Positions 33,876 through 43,411 of a DNA stretch of 64,000 nucleotides are shown here, one piece after another. Position numbers and translations under genes: made by a program. Origin of the DNA: Ornatilinea apprima (GTDB taxonomy: Bacteria > Chloroflexota > Anaerolineae > Anaerolineales > Anaerolineaceae); the NCBI RefSeq assembly GCF_001306115.1, contig NZ_LGCL01000031.1, positions 27,022-91,021 on the forward strand, given 5' to 3'. Under the pieces are notes generated by a model. The model saw nothing but the letters and a program-made list of their open reading frames with translations, had not been told where the DNA came from and searched no databases. Position 1 is the first letter of the stretch, and every line of letters starts with the position of its first letter.

Positions 33876-35489
33876 TCAGGCTTGTTTTTTCTTTGAATGC
33901 TTGAGGATGCTTTGGGTTGCATACCAGCCTGTCAGCATCGCGATGGGCACGCCGGCCGGGGAATATGCCCATTGGCCTGCCTGGTAAATATTGGAGACGG
34001 GGGTTAAGACAGATTTTGGAATATCTTTCAATTGGTTGATCACCGGCGGGGGCGTTTCAAACGACCAGCCGGTAATGGCTCCTTCGGAGCTGCCGGATGA
34101 TTTTTGGATGGTCAGCGGCGTGGAAGAAAACTTAAAGAGGATGTCTTTATCGATGTTTTTATAAATGGATTCCGAAAGAATGCGGATCACCCGGTTTTCA
34201 ACGGCTTCTTTGAATTCCTCGTACCAACCCGCTTTTTCGACTTTCTTGATCAATTGATAATCAAAAAGACAGCTCACCATTAATCCCGTCTGCCCTTCAG
34301 GTGCGAGGGTGGAATCACGCAAGGCGGGCACGGATATTTCGTAGGTGTTTAATTTGAGATATTTTTCCAGCCAGGCGAGGATTTCGATTTTTGATTTTTG
34401 ATCGAAATCTTCAATCAGGCTCAGCCTTTCTGACTGGTTTGTCTCTCCCAAGCCTTGTTTGGAGGGCGTGTAGAATAAATGCTCACCACCATTTTGCCGG
34501 AAGTATGAAGGCGGTCGGTTGACCCCCAGGTGCAAAATGAAGGTCGACTCGGCCCCTTTGGAAGATTGAATGCGCTGCGACTCAGGTTCGATTTTGGCGG
34601 TTATTTTCTCGTCTAATCCGGCCGGATTCAGGCTGCGATACATGGTTTTCAGGTCTGCCGCCCAGATCAAATAATCATAGGGATATTCAATCCCGTTTGA
34701 GTCAATCACTTTTGATGCGGAGGGAACGATTTCTGTGATGTGTGTGTTCAGTTTGATTACCCCGCCCAAAGCGAGTACTTTTTCTTTCAAGAGGCTGCTT
34801 AAAGCCCCTGTGCCGCGCCTGGGATAAAAGTAATCCAGGTAAACATAAAAATACCCCAGCGCAAAGTAGGTGGGCGTCTTTCGAAAGAAGTGCTGAATCA
34901 AGATGTCCATCAATGATCGATTGGATAGGTGGCTCTGAAGAAAATCTTCCATTGGTTTGTTGTACTGGTCGAATTTTCTGAGCGCGTGCAAAAACTTGAA
35001 GGTCCAGGGGATCAGCTTTCGGAAGATGAATTTTGTATCGCTCTTGAAGTCAACAAAATTGGGGTTGTCAAATTCGTATAATACCTGTGTATATTCCGAA
35101 AGCTGCCCCATGATGGCGATGATCTGGTCAATTTCCGCTCTGCTTTCAGGGTACAGATGCACCAGTATCCGTTTGTATTCCTGTAAATCCTCCATCGAAT
35201 TGATTCTGAACAGTTGATCTTCAATCCCGATGGAGATGCCATTTGGATAGAAATCCCATTCAATCCCCAAATCCTTCAACATCGGTTTGACGATTCCGGA
35301 ATTGACAAACGCCCTTGGGCCGGAGTCGAAGAAAAAACCGTCGTTCTCAAAGGTGCTGACCAACCCCCCGACTTTATCGTTTTTGTCGACTACCAGAACG
35401 TTGTATTTCTCGCGGGCTAAATACGCGGCAGCTGTTAGCCCTGCCATTCCTGCGCCTACAATCACGATTTTCTTATTTTGACTTTTCAT
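33876..35489 (-). CDS. FAD-dependent oxidoreductase, phytoene desaturase/amine oxidase type
   Basis: A 537-residue flavoprotein. The N-terminal KKIVIVGAGMAGLTAAAYLARE is the FAD-binding GxGxxG loop, followed by VVDKNDKVGGLVSTFEN; the C-terminal YQAGQWAYSPAGVPIAMLTG block is the conserved CrtI/CrtN-type FAD-binding end. The family includes phytoene and carotenoid desaturases/isomerases; there is no phytoene synthase gene nearby, so the substrate is open. ATG 35489 is preferred over GTG 35498 because GAGTG lies at suitable spacing; it overlaps the SDR gene's stop by 17 bases, so the two are translationally coupled. Confidence 0.82.
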   Translation of the reverse strand: MKSQNKKIVIVGAGMAGLTAAAYLAREKYNVLVVDKNDKVGGLVSTFENDGFFFDSGPRAFVNSGIVKPMLKDLGIEWDFYPNGISIGIEDQLFRINSMEDLQEYKRILVHLYPESRAEIDQIIAIMGQLSEYTQVLYEFDNPNFVDFKSDTKFIFRKLIPWTFKFLHALRKFDQYNKPMEDFLQSHLSNRSLMDILIQHFFRKTPTYFALGYFYVYLDYFYPRRGTGALSSLLKEKVLALGGVIKLNTHITEIVPSASKVIDSNGIEYPYDYLIWAADLKTMYRSLNPAGLDEKITAKIEPESQRIQSSKGAESTFILHLGVNRPPSYFRQNGGEHLFYTPSKQGLGETNQSERLSLIEDFDQKSKIEILAWLEKYLKLNTYEISVPALRDSTLAPEGQTGLMVSCLFDYQLIKKVEKAGWYEEFKEAVENRVIRILSESIYKNIDKDILFKFSSTPLTIQKSSGSSEGAITGWSFETPPPVINQLKDIPKSVLTPVSNIYQAGQWAYSPAGVPIAMLTGWYATQSILKHSKKKQA

Positions 35490-36426
35490 ATAGGTCACTC
35501 AAATCGATACTTATTTTCCATAGTTTTTCCGCAGCATTTATATCCAGTGCCGGAGGGGCGGGTTCTTCTATTGTGGTAAGGTTAAAGAATTTGCCGGAAA
35601 CATGATCCAGTTCTGAGGAGACTCCTAAATAGTAGAGGGCTTCTGCGGCAACCTCCAGCGGCCGCGCAGATCGATCAATGAATATGCTCTTGAACTTTTT
35701 ATAAAGCCAACCATTGTCTTGCCCGCTGTTGGTTTTGACATTACCGGGGTGCATCGCGTTCACGGTGACCCCGGTTCCTTGATAATAATTATTCAATTTT
35801 ATCATCAATAGCAATTGCGCCAGTTTAGCCGCGCCATAACTCTTTAATCCGGAATAACGATGTTGGTTCCAGAATAAATCATCGAAATGTAATCCTGAAA
35901 CGGCAAATCGATAGGCTTCAGAATTGACAAACAGGATCCGTCCGCTGTTTTGCGATTTCAACTTTTCCAGGAGGTAATAATTCAGAATGAAGGTGCTGAG
36001 ATAATTGGTCTGAAAGACTGCTTCGAGATGATCCTCCGTCAGCTTTTTTTTCGTCAGGTACACACCGGCATTGTGGATGAGTACGTCGATATTTCTTTGC
36101 AAGGCGGCTAATTGCCTGGCTGCCGAATGCACGTCTGACAGTTTTGAAAAATCTGAGATGATATAGGAGCAGTTTGTATTGAATTCGCCGCGCAACTCCG
36201 CACACAATTCTTCTGATTTCTTTTGGCTGCGGTTGACCAACAATAAATCTGCCCCATGAGCAGCATATTTTTTTGCAGTGACATAGCCAATGCCTGAAGT
36301 GGCTCCCGTAATGACCACCAACCGATGCTGGAACTCATCGGTGCAAACTTTGGGGTCCAGATTCAGATTCTTGATCATTGCAAAGATATTCGACCATTGA
36401 TATTCCTTGAGATATGGATTCAACAC
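35473..36426 (-). CDS. short-chain dehydrogenase/reductase, retinol dehydrogenase-like
   Basis: A 317-residue NAD(P)-dependent oxidoreductase. The cofactor loop TGATSGIG, the NAG motif (LIHNAGVY), catalytic Ser region (FVNSEAY) and YGAAK (Tyr-x-x-x-Lys) are all present. The family reduces or oxidises hydroxyl/carbonyl groups on lipids or retinoid-like substrates. The first in-frame starts (GTG 36426, TTG 36423) follow GGGAGG too closely; ATG 36378 (MIKNLNLD) is an alternative. It pairs with the FAD enzyme through a 17-base overlap, which suggests a two-step isoprenoid or lipid modification. Confidence 0.82.
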   Translation of the reverse strand: MLNPYLKEYQWSNIFAMIKNLNLDPKVCTDEFQHRLVVITGATSGIGYVTAKKYAAHGADLLLVNRSQKKSEELCAELRGEFNTNCSYIISDFSKLSDVHSAARQLAALQRNIDVLIHNAGVYLTKKKLTEDHLEAVFQTNYLSTFILNYYLLEKLKSQNSGRILFVNSEAYRFAVSGLHFDDLFWNQHRYSGLKSYGAAKLAQLLLMIKLNNYYQGTGVTVNAMHPGNVKTNSGQDNGWLYKKFKSIFIDRSARPLEVAAEALYYLGVSSELDHVSGKFFNLTTIEEPAPPALDINAAEKLWKISIDLSDLYEKSK

Positions 36427-36685
36427 GCCTCCCGAGAAGCTGGTTCTGTGTGCTCAATGCTATGCTTCCATTAATTATACGGTCATTCTGCGGTGATGAT
36501 TTTCGGTCGTATCGTTTTTTTGAGCGCCTAAAGGCAGCAAATGGGAAAAAGTTGCTTGCAGCAGGGGGGCTGAACGATAATTTTTTACTTTTCGCCCCCC
36601 GCTTTTCTGGTAAGCGGAGATTTGCAAACGGGTTGATCACTGACACTGGGTAACCTTGACTGGTCAGAACATCATTCAGAGACAG
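36427..36685. other. intergenic, nothing recognised
   Basis: About 260 bases without a supported frame. A poly-C/G patch near 36563-36604 (CAGGGGGGC and GCCCCCCGC) could pair into a hairpin, but no T run follows. Confidence 0.35.
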
Positions 36686-36860
36686 TCAGTATAGGCAGGT
36701 GACTTCCAGACCGATGGATACTTCATTCAAGCGGGCGGTGTCTCTGGCAGACGTAGCCACCTGTGTGACCGACCTGCCCACTGCCTTGCTGATCCCCAGG
36801 CCCATTTCCGGACAGGCATTGGTTACAATTGAGACCTGTCCGGTGATACGAATAAGGTTT
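36686..36860 (-). pseudogene. N-terminal SDR remnant
   Basis: Minus-strand residues LIRITGQVSIVTNACPEM, then GLGISKAVGRSVTQVATSAR, match the beginning of short-chain dehydrogenases (LxGKVAIVTGxxxGxG); the glycine motif is damaged (TNACPEMG). The frame reaches a stop at 36686 after ~50 residues and has no start. It abuts the SorC gene's stop codon, consistent with the remains of a sugar-alcohol dehydrogenase once in the operon. Confidence 0.6.
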
Positions 36861-37832
36861 CTATCCTTTTTCTGCTGAACTCAGTTCTTCCAAAACTGCT
36901 CGCGCCAGGATTTCATCGACAAATAAATCGGTGCAAACACCGCTTCGCAGCACACCCACAGTGGCTCTCGCTTTCTCAATTCCTGAGGCCAGGGCGATGC
37001 GGTGCTTTGCGCGCGTTAACTGTGGAAGGTCAATCCCAATCAAGCGGTCGTGGAAATCGGTTTGGATGTAGCTTCCCTGGATGTTAAAATAGCGCACAAC
37101 CACATCTCCCACCGCGCCCTGCTGTTCAAACATGGATAGGTTTTCCGGCCCAATGTAGACGACCTCACCGTCCTGTGGAACGATCGAACCGACACCCATG
37201 ATAGCATAATCCAAACGATCCCACAGCGAAGAAACGCCTTTCACCGCCTCATCCTCATAAAGACTGGTGCGCAGCGTGTTTGAGCTTACCAGCAAGGGCA
37301 CCAGCAGAAAATGAGCGCGGCCATTGAAAGCGTGCGCAGTGTTCATCACCATTTGATTGATCTGCGAAAACGACCCGCTGATGCCGCTGCTGCTTTCACC
37401 AAGCAAAGGCACTACATCGACCAGGCGCGGTCTGCTGGGGGCCAGCAAGTTGATTACTTCTGCCACGGTTCTGCCCCACCCCAAACCAATCACATCACCG
37501 TCTTTGAGCGAATCTTCCAGGTGTCGCGCAACCACACCCGCCAGCGAGCGGCGGGTGAGCGTACTGGAATTATGTGAACTGGGAACCACCACAACATGAT
37601 GCAGCCCGGCCAGCTCTTGAATGCCGCAGGCCAGGTCTTCCAGATTGTCTTGGGGATTGATAATAGAAAACCGGATGATGCCCTGATCTCGCGCTTTCTT
37701 GAGATATAAAGCAACCAGGGACCGCGATACCCCCAATTCATCCGCAATCTCTTGCTGGGAACGGTCTTCCAGGTAATAGAGTGTGGCAATTTGGATTAGG
37801 GTTCCCATCGAATTGTTTCGATCACTGCTCAT
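36861..37832 (-). CDS. SorC-family sugar-responsive transcriptional regulator
   Basis: A 323-residue regulator. The helix-turn-helix at about 15-55 (LEDRSQQEIADELGVSRSLV) and the sugar-phosphate-binding domain at about 65-320 (VIGLGWGRTVAEVINLL, VVPLLGES, YAIMGVGS and LIGIDLPQL) are characteristic. SorC proteins respond to a phosphorylated sugar and control nearby catabolic genes. Here intact neighbours are a PfkB kinase and a class II aldolase, with several decayed genes between. GGTGA precedes the ATG. It is complete and probably functional. Confidence 0.9.
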   Translation of the reverse strand: MSSDRNNSMGTLIQIATLYYLEDRSQQEIADELGVSRSLVALYLKKARDQGIIRFSIINPQDNLEDLACGIQELAGLHHVVVVPSSHNSSTLTRRSLAGVVARHLEDSLKDGDVIGLGWGRTVAEVINLLAPSRPRLVDVVPLLGESSSGISGSFSQINQMVMNTAHAFNGRAHFLLVPLLVSSNTLRTSLYEDEAVKGVSSLWDRLDYAIMGVGSIVPQDGEVVYIGPENLSMFEQQGAVGDVVVRYFNIQGSYIQTDFHDRLIGIDLPQLTRAKHRIALASGIEKARATVGVLRSGVCTDLFVDEILARAVLEELSSAEKG

Positions 37833-38302
37833 CTGTCACCGCCGTCTTCGTGAAAGGATATTCTTTCTCAACAAGGCATCCGCCGCGACCCCAACCAATG
37901 CTGAATTGAAAAGAAGCTTCGCCTACCACCTGCAAATCGCGTCAGGTTTCTTCTGCCATCAAAAAAACTTGAACGCAGCGGTTAATCCGGTCGATGAATT
38001 CTGAAGACCATCATTGACGCTGCCTCTTATGACAATCAAATCCAGATCGAGCAACTCGACAACTCTGCTTATGTTAATCACTATCAGCCAGATTGTCAGG
38101 GTGAGAATTCCCTGGGCGGCTGGGCGGGTCGCCCTTGGCTTGAAACACCTGGCGGGTGGTTACCTTCCGATTTTTTCACCAGGCGCGCGAGCGCCGGGCT
38201 TTGGCCCGCCTTGTAAGCCGCTTGCCCGCCCCGCGCTATTTCCGGCCACGAAAGTCTCCACACACCTATTGCGCCCGCAGCCACACGCGTAATATCTTCT
38301 GA
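37833..38302. other. intergenic stretch, decayed
   Basis: No gene can be supported; the 62-residue minus-strand frame near 38096-38284 has a strongly biased composition and no family match. The area probably contained genes of the sugar locus before decay. Confidence 0.4.
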
Positions 38303-38523
38303 CTAAATTACCACTTTATGCGTCTTGCGAATGGATGTAGAGATCGTATCCATATCTGGCGGCGCGAAGGTGCGGAGGTCGATCACCTCCACTTCAATCC
38401 CCTGATTATCCAGATCATTGGCGGCAGCCAACGCGCAGTGAGTCATAACCAGTGTGGCAATCGCGGTTACATTTTGGCCAACCCGTTTAACATCGGCTTT
38501 GCCGAACGGAATGGAGTGCATTG
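38303..38523 (-). pseudogene. E1-beta (2-oxoacid dehydrogenase / transketolase C-terminal) fragment
   Basis: Residues IPFGKADVKRVGQNVTAIAT and IEVEVIDLRTFAPPDMDTI match the linker and start of the C-terminal domain of pyruvate/2-oxoacid dehydrogenase E1 beta subunits. The upstream domain is absent and the frame ends at a stop soon after THKVVI, well short of the family end. Clear remnant. Confidence 0.8.
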
Positions 38524-38708
38524 ATGATGTGCCACTCCAGTATGGACGCCTGGTATCGCGCAAACTGCAGCTAGCCAGTATTCGTGTGGGTATCGATATA
38601 TCCAGCCTGTATTCTTTCTGCCTAGGAATCACAACATGGGATTAATCCACACCGCGACTCGGTTTTGTAAACATAAGTCTCCTTATGATTACTCCTGATT
38701 TTCAAGGG

Positions 38709-39656
38709 TCATTCGTTGAAACACTCGACTGAGACCAGCGGGTAAAGCCTTTGAATGTCTTCCATCCGGCAGTCCGCAGTTCCCTCCGTCAGTACTACCG
38801 CGGCACTGGTGGCAGCCGATAGGCGCAGCGACTCTTCCCAGCTCATCTGCTGTGTCAGCGCGTGGGTGAGCGCTGCTGAAACCGAGTCTCCTGCGCCGGC
38901 CGCGTTCACCGCCACCTGCTGCGGGGCTTTTGCCCGGTAAGCCGTATTCGGCAACACTAGCAGGATGCCATCTTCACCGGCAGTGATCACCACGCAGTCC
39001 ACTCCTATTACACGCATCAACTCTCGCACAGGGGTTATCAGGTCTTTGAGAGCGGCGGCTTCCAGCCCAAACGTGGCTTTGAATTCTGAGCGGTTCAATT
39101 TGAGAATGTCTGGCTTGTGGGGTAGGGCGGCCAGCATGGGTTTGCCTGGCGAGTCGATTAGGCATTTCGCGCCGTGCTGGTGCGCGATGTGAGTCACCTG
39201 GCCGAACAGGTCATCTGGGCAGCCTTTGGGCAAAGAGCCGCCCATAATCACCCAATCCGCATGCGGGGCGTGCTGTTCGATCTTCCGCAAAAACTCCCGC
39301 CACTCTTCCTCATTGACTTCATACCCTACGGTCATAATGTGGCTCAAGCGGTGATAGTCTTGCTCAATCAGCACATTGGCTGTGCGCGTGTCGCCATGCA
39401 CCCACACCAAGTCGTGCTGAATGCCGTAACTATCCAGGATGGCGGCCAACGCCTGGCCGGTATTCCCGGCCATAAAACTGACCGCAATGTTAGGCGCGCC
39501 CAGCACCTGCAGCACCACAGAGGCGTCCAGTCCTTTGCCGCCCACGCTGTCTACCATGCGCTCCGCACGCATCACGCTGGTCGGCTCAAAATGGTCAATA
39601 AACAGCACGCGGTCAAGGGCTGCGTTCGCGGTAACCGTCAGGATCATGCTCTTCAT
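38709..39656 (-). CDS. PfkB-family hexose/tagatose-type kinase
   Basis: A 315-residue sugar kinase of the 1-phosphofructokinase/tagatose-6-phosphate kinase branch. The N-terminal [13 protein letters not shown], the GGKGLDAS block, [10 protein letters not shown] and the C-terminal [14 protein letters not shown] (the second Gly-Asp pair holding the catalytic base) are present. It probably phosphorylates the ketose or its phosphate for cleavage by the aldolase encoded just upstream, with which it shares an ATGA overlap (start 39656 in the aldolase stop). A decayed copy of its C-terminus occurs at 19306-19420. Confidence 0.85.
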   Translation of the reverse strand: MKSMILTVTANAALDRVLFIDHFEPTSVMRAERMVDSVGGKGLDASVVLQVLGAPNIAVSFMAGNTGQALAAILDSYGIQHDLVWVHGDTRTANVLIEQDYHRLSHIMTVGYEVNEEEWREFLRKIEQHAPHADWVIMGGSLPKGCPDDLFGQVTHIAHQHGAKCLIDSPGKPMLAALPHKPDILKLNRSEFKATFGLEAAALKDLITPVRELMRVIGVDCVVITAGEDGILLVLPNTAYRAKAPQQVAVNAAGAGDSVSAALTHALTQQMSWEESLRLSAATSAAVVLTEGTADCRMEDIQRLYPLVSVECFNE

Positions 39657-40246
39657 TCCCCAATCAGACGCTGCGCCATAATGCACCAGCAGTTGGTATC
39701 GATCCGTTCCAGCGCATCGACCGCTGCGTACAGGTCTTTACCGGCTACCATGATTCCATGGCGGGGCATCAGCACGGCCGCAGCCTGTACCTGAATGCGC
39801 TCGTCCTGTCCGCGCAGGCCTTCCACAATGTATTGCGCCAGGTCGGCGCTGTGCGCGGGCGCGTATTTGACCACATTCACGGTTCCAAATTTTTCGGTGG
39901 CTTCCATCACTGCCGGAATCGGTTTTTCTGCCACCACGAAGGGCTGAATGTGGAATGCGTGCGCGTGGATCACCGCTTTGCAGTTTGGAAAATTGCGGTA
40001 GATTGCCAGGTGGGCTTTGCCTTCTCGCGAGAATAAGGGATGATTTAACAGCTCATCACCTTGCAAGGGGCCGCTCAAAATATCTTCGGGGTTAAGCTGC
40101 CAGTGGCGTTTCGATCCGCTGAAGCGGGGGGTGATATACACCGTTTCGCCGTCCCGAGCGCTCAAGTTGCCGCCGGCCATGTCTGTCAGACGCCGCTCGA
40201 ACATGGTGCGGGCGATGGCTACAATTTGTTCGGGGATGTTTGCCAT
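39653..40246 (-). CDS. class II aldolase/adducin-family protein
   Basis: A 197-residue zinc-dependent aldolase of the L-fuculose-/L-rhamnulose-phosphate type. [17 protein letters not shown], the [10 protein letters not shown] zinc pair (about 96-98) and the late PRHGIMVAG with the third zinc His fit the family; the Glu of EATEKFG is in the right region. Substrate class is sugar-phosphate ketose; exact substrate is unknown, but remains of a rhamnulokinase gene immediately upstream (40471-40690) favour rhamnulose/fuculose phosphate. Ribosome site AAAGG; coupled to the PfkB gene. Confidence 0.85.
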   Translation of the reverse strand: MANIPEQIVAIARTMFERRLTDMAGGNLSARDGETVYITPRFSGSKRHWQLNPEDILSGPLQGDELLNHPLFSREGKAHLAIYRNFPNCKAVIHAHAFHIQPFVVAEKPIPAVMEATEKFGTVNVVKYAPAHSADLAQYIVEGLRGQDERIQVQAAAVLMPRHGIMVAGKDLYAAVDALERIDTNCWCIMAQRLIGE

Positions 40247-40470
40247 GAAAAAGCCTTTCTTTATGGTGTTCTACTTCGATAAGTCTTTCTGTAAGTGGGA
40301 ATAACCCTCAATATCTTTGTTCACGGTTGTGCGCGAAACCAGTGAAATATGTTGATAGAATAGGGGTGTGATCAGAAGATGGTATTATAATTTGCTATGT
40401 TATCATTTGTCAATGACAAATGTCAAATTTTGGGAATTCCATTCCAATTTTACGCATCAACCTGAGTAGT

Positions 40471-40690
40471 TTAGCGGAAATTGCCCAACCCGGTTTGGCG
40501 CAAGCACTTCACGTATTGATCATCCCAGGTTTGTGCGTACGCGGGGAGCAATAACGCCGTTGGAAACGAATTGCGCGCCAGTTCGCGTGCCTCATTCAGC
40601 AACTTCACTTTCCCTGTGCCACCATCTGCAGCAGCACATTCCCGATGGTAGTCGCTTCATGCGGGCCGGGTACACCAAGGCACAAAAACT
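40471..40690 (-). pseudogene. rhamnulokinase (FGGY) C-terminal remnant
   Basis: Minus-strand residues PGPHEATTIGNVLLQMVAQG match the conserved GPxEATAxGN motif of FGGY kinases. A frameshift and in-frame stop follow (AQGK*), after which the second frame reads EARELARNSFPTALLLPAY and WDDQYVKCL to a stop, as in rhamnulokinase tails. The catalytic domain is missing. Confidence 0.78.
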
Positions 40691-40725
40691 GTGATTGGCC
40701 GGGTGGATGATCACGCAAAGGTGGT

Positions 40726-40838
40726 TCAGAAAAGCGTGTTCTTATCCATTTTTGCACTGCCGAAGTGTGGGCCAAAGCAATAAGAGCAGCTCGCCGGGCA
40801 GGCCAGGGAAGGCACGATCATGATGTGACGATGCATGT
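40726..40838 (-). pseudogene. N-terminal radical SAM enzyme remnant
   Basis: From ATG 40838 residues read HRHIMIVPSLAC, then after a 2-base shift PASCSYCFGPHFG, giving CxxxCxxC, the radical SAM iron-sulphur motif in the setting IxPSLxCPAxCSYCFGP of peptide-modifying radical SAM proteins. The frame ends at 40726. Without the shift the motif is lost, so the gene is dead. The rest of 40839-41029 and 40247-40470 shows nothing else. Confidence 0.65.
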
Positions 40839-41029
40839 TGGCTCTTTTCAATGGATTGGCATGAACTGACCACTCAGCAGGTATTATGATGACTCCTAGA
40901 TCACAGGCAGGCTCAATACACGATCATGGAAGAAGCCATTTCTGAATCATGATCATTCGTATAGGTGAAATCACGTATCAGGCGAAGAAATTTCGCCTTT
41001 TGGGAAAAAAGAAAGACAGTCTTAAGCAA

Positions 41030-42112
41030 TTATAGCCTCGCAAGAAACACCAGCGCTACCGCTGCCAGACTGACCAGCGCCCAGATGACGCGGTTCCAGT
41101 CCCACAGACGCCGCCCGTTATAGCTGATCAGCGGGAAGAAGGCAACAATGGATTCCAAAATCGCCAACATTCGGCTGAGCTGTTGCAGGGGGAACAGCAC
41201 CGGACCCAACCCCGGCGCCAGATTCCAGCGCAGCGCTGCCCAACTTCCCCAGGCGACCACCAACGTCGCGAGCGTTCCCGCCAGCGCCATTGGTCCAATT
41301 TTGGGCAACACGTCGCGATAGCGCCATTCATTCCCCACGGGATAGAAGCTGCCAGGGAACGGAAAGAAGCCGCCAAAGAGCAGCGCGATGATCGCTACTA
41401 ACGTTGTGCTGGATTCCCACGCGCGGAAACGCACAGCAAAGCCCTGCGCTTTTGCCGCTCCCCACATTGCCAGCGACCGGAGACCGAAGAGCGCCAGGAT
41501 GGCGGTTGGAATCGTCCACAAATCATTGACACTCAGAGTCCCCACTCGCCACACCGCGACCAGGAGCAACAACGCATTGATGAGCCATGTTCCCAGCCAC
41601 TGTAGCAAGGGGCTGTCGGGTTGTTCTTCGCCGGGTTTGACCCACAGAAAATGCCCCACATCGATGAAGTGAAAGGAATGCCACCAATAGGGGAGGATGC
41701 CAAATCCATAACGGCGTAACTGCTCCCCCAGCGAGAGAATCGTAAAACCGCGCGTGGAAAAGACCTTGCTGGAGCTGGTGTTGTACCCCTCCACGCACGC
41801 CGAGAATTCTGTGCAGCCCTGTGCTTCAAAGAATGCCAGCGCCCCCTCAATCAACGCCTGCCCTGCGCCCAGCCCGCGCGCTTCTGGGTCGGTAAAGAGC
41901 CATGAGACAAAACCCACCTTCCGCTTACTCGCAGTGAAAACCTTGAGTACCACGCCACCCACAATGCGGCCCGCGTGCTCTGCTACCAGCACATCCTTAC
42001 TCCACGTCTGAAACAGCCAGGTAGGCGGAGAAAACGCCCGGCGCATCACTCTTTGCGCCTCAGCCTTCTCTCCATCGCGGATGGGCCGAATGAGTAGCTC
42101 TGGATTGATCAT
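41030..42112 (-). CDS. GNAT acetyltransferase fused to polytopic membrane domain
   Basis: A 360-residue protein. Residues 1-145 are a GNAT fold: LLIRPIRDGEKAEAQRVMRR, LVAEHAGRIVGGVVL, LFTDPEARGLGAGQALIEGA (the R/Q-x-x-G-x-G/A acetyl-CoA loop) and YNTSSSKVFSTRGF. From about 165 the chain has five to six hydrophobic segments up to the C-terminus. The fusion implies acetylation at the membrane, perhaps of a lipid-linked or transported substrate; neither the acceptor nor an equivalent named enzyme is known to me. It is transcribed alone, with AGGAG upstream of ATG 42112. Confidence 0.75.
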   Translation of the reverse strand: MINPELLIRPIRDGEKAEAQRVMRRAFSPPTWLFQTWSKDVLVAEHAGRIVGGVVLKVFTASKRKVGFVSWLFTDPEARGLGAGQALIEGALAFFEAQGCTEFSACVEGYNTSSSKVFSTRGFTILSLGEQLRRYGFGILPYWWHSFHFIDVGHFLWVKPGEEQPDSPLLQWLGTWLINALLLLVAVWRVGTLSVNDLWTIPTAILALFGLRSLAMWGAAKAQGFAVRFRAWESSTTLVAIIALLFGGFFPFPGSFYPVGNEWRYRDVLPKIGPMALAGTLATLVVAWGSWAALRWNLAPGLGPVLFPLQQLSRMLAILESIVAFFPLISYNGRRLWDWNRVIWALVSLAAVALVFLARL

Positions 42113-42370
42113 GTTGAATCTTCTCCTATGAAATCGCCGCTTGCGGATTGCACCAAACGCTCAGGGATTTAGCCTGGATATGGATGCGATAAGGGCAGAC
42201 CGCTGCCTTGTCAGATTGCCAGGTGGTGTTTTCCAGCGCACACCATAGCTGGATGGTATGTGCTTAGAACCCCTTGCAAAAATCTCATCGTCTGGAGAGA
42301 AGGCCATGCTGTTTACATTACCCGTTCGTTTCAGACAATGAGAGGTTTTTTGAGCAAACTCCGCAATTTA

Positions 42371-42424
42371 CCTGACCTGAGGGACGCTCTCCTGATGAGG
42401 CCGGAGGATCTTTGATTACGAGTT
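42371..42424 (+). repeat. 54-bp dispersed repeat, copy 1
   Basis: Matches 63719-63772 without gaps at 48 of 54 positions, same orientation, 21.3 kb apart; weaker similarity extends upstream of both. The rest of 42113-42565 has no supported gene. Confidence 0.8.
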
Positions 42425-42565
42425 TCTTGTCGTATGCATTTTGATTACGACACCTGGAGGACAATGGCCACGTAATATTTAATGAACATCCACAAATTCA
42501 GACTTTATGGCCCTTTCACGTTTTTGATTTGTCAAGATTCATCAAGAGATGAATGAAGGGGTCAA

Positions 42566-43411
42566 TTACATCCTCGTTACTCGAACCTGAATTGTGGGTT
42601 TTGTCATCGGAGCGTGGGTGACCCAACGCCAGAATTCCTTGCCAATGCCGGCCATCATCCGATCGAAAGACAGGAAATTTACCATCAGCCCATTTCTGTG
42701 GTCGGTAGCGGATGACGCCATCCAGGCTACTTTTTGGGCGGGTTCTTCAGGCATATTTCCCCAGAAGCGAATGACCGTATTCAGCGGCAGAACTTTCTCT
42801 TCGAATCCGGGAATAGCATCTACCTGGGTAAGCATTTCTGTGATCACCAACCCCGGATTAAAGGCCATCACTTCCACACCTGTTCCGGCATATTCCCTGG
42901 CAAGCGCTTTGGTAAAATTTTTCACCCAGGCTTTACTGGATGCGTACGCATTCTGATAAGGCACTGGACCAGATTCTCCGCGGCCAAGCAGGTTAATGAG
43001 TTTTCCGGAGCCTTGAGTAGAGAAGTGCTGCATTGCGACATAAGAACCGTAATAGACACCCATGATATTGGTATCGACTACTTTCTTAAATCGCTCTGGC
43101 GCGATGGACATGGTTAATCCGTAAGGGGCGCTAATGCCAGCATTGTTGATCCAAATATCAAGACGGCCAAAGGTAGCAACGGCCTGCTGTGCCAATCTCT
43201 CTACATCTTCAAGTTTTGAAGTATCACATGGGAAACCTTCCGCTTTGTATCCCTCTTTTTTTAATTCATGAACAGCTGATTGAAGCGTTTCTGCTGTCCG
43301 GGCAGCCAAAATCACGTTAGCTCCCTGTTTGGCAAGGGCTTTTGCAATCGCAAATCCCAATCCTCTGCTTGAACCGGTAATTACCGCTGTTTTTCCTTCT
43401 AAAGAATTCAT
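42566..43411 (-). CDS. short-chain dehydrogenase/reductase
   Basis: A 281-residue SDR. N-terminal MNSLEGKTAVITGSSRGLG with the glycine cofactor motif, NAG (INNAGIS), catalytic Ser region (NLLGRGESG has an altered pattern) and YASSK (Y-x-x-x-K) are visible. The Ser of the usual catalytic S-x13-Y spacing is provided by the GESGPVPYQNAYASSK stretch. Start set at ATG 43411 because the SDR fold starts there and AAAGG lies upstream; the frame is open to 43453. Substrate unknown. A single-gene unit. Confidence 0.85.
   Translation of the reverse strand: MNSLEGKTAVITGSSRGLGFAIAKALAKQGANVILAARTAETLQSAVHELKKEGYKAEGFPCDTSKLEDVERLAQQAVATFGRLDIWINNAGISAPYGLTMSIAPERFKKVVDTNIMGVYYGSYVAMQHFSTQGSGKLINLLGRGESGPVPYQNAYASSKAWVKNFTKALAREYAGTGVEVMAFNPGLVITEMLTQVDAIPGFEEKVLPLNTVIRFWGNMPEEPAQKVAWMASSATDHRNGLMVNFLSFDRMMAGIGKEFWRWVTHAPMTKPTIQVRVTRM

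Noticed and set aside
38096..38284. 62-residue minus-strand gene
   Set aside because: Low-complexity composition, no ribosome site and no similarity to any family I know; it lies in decayed DNA.
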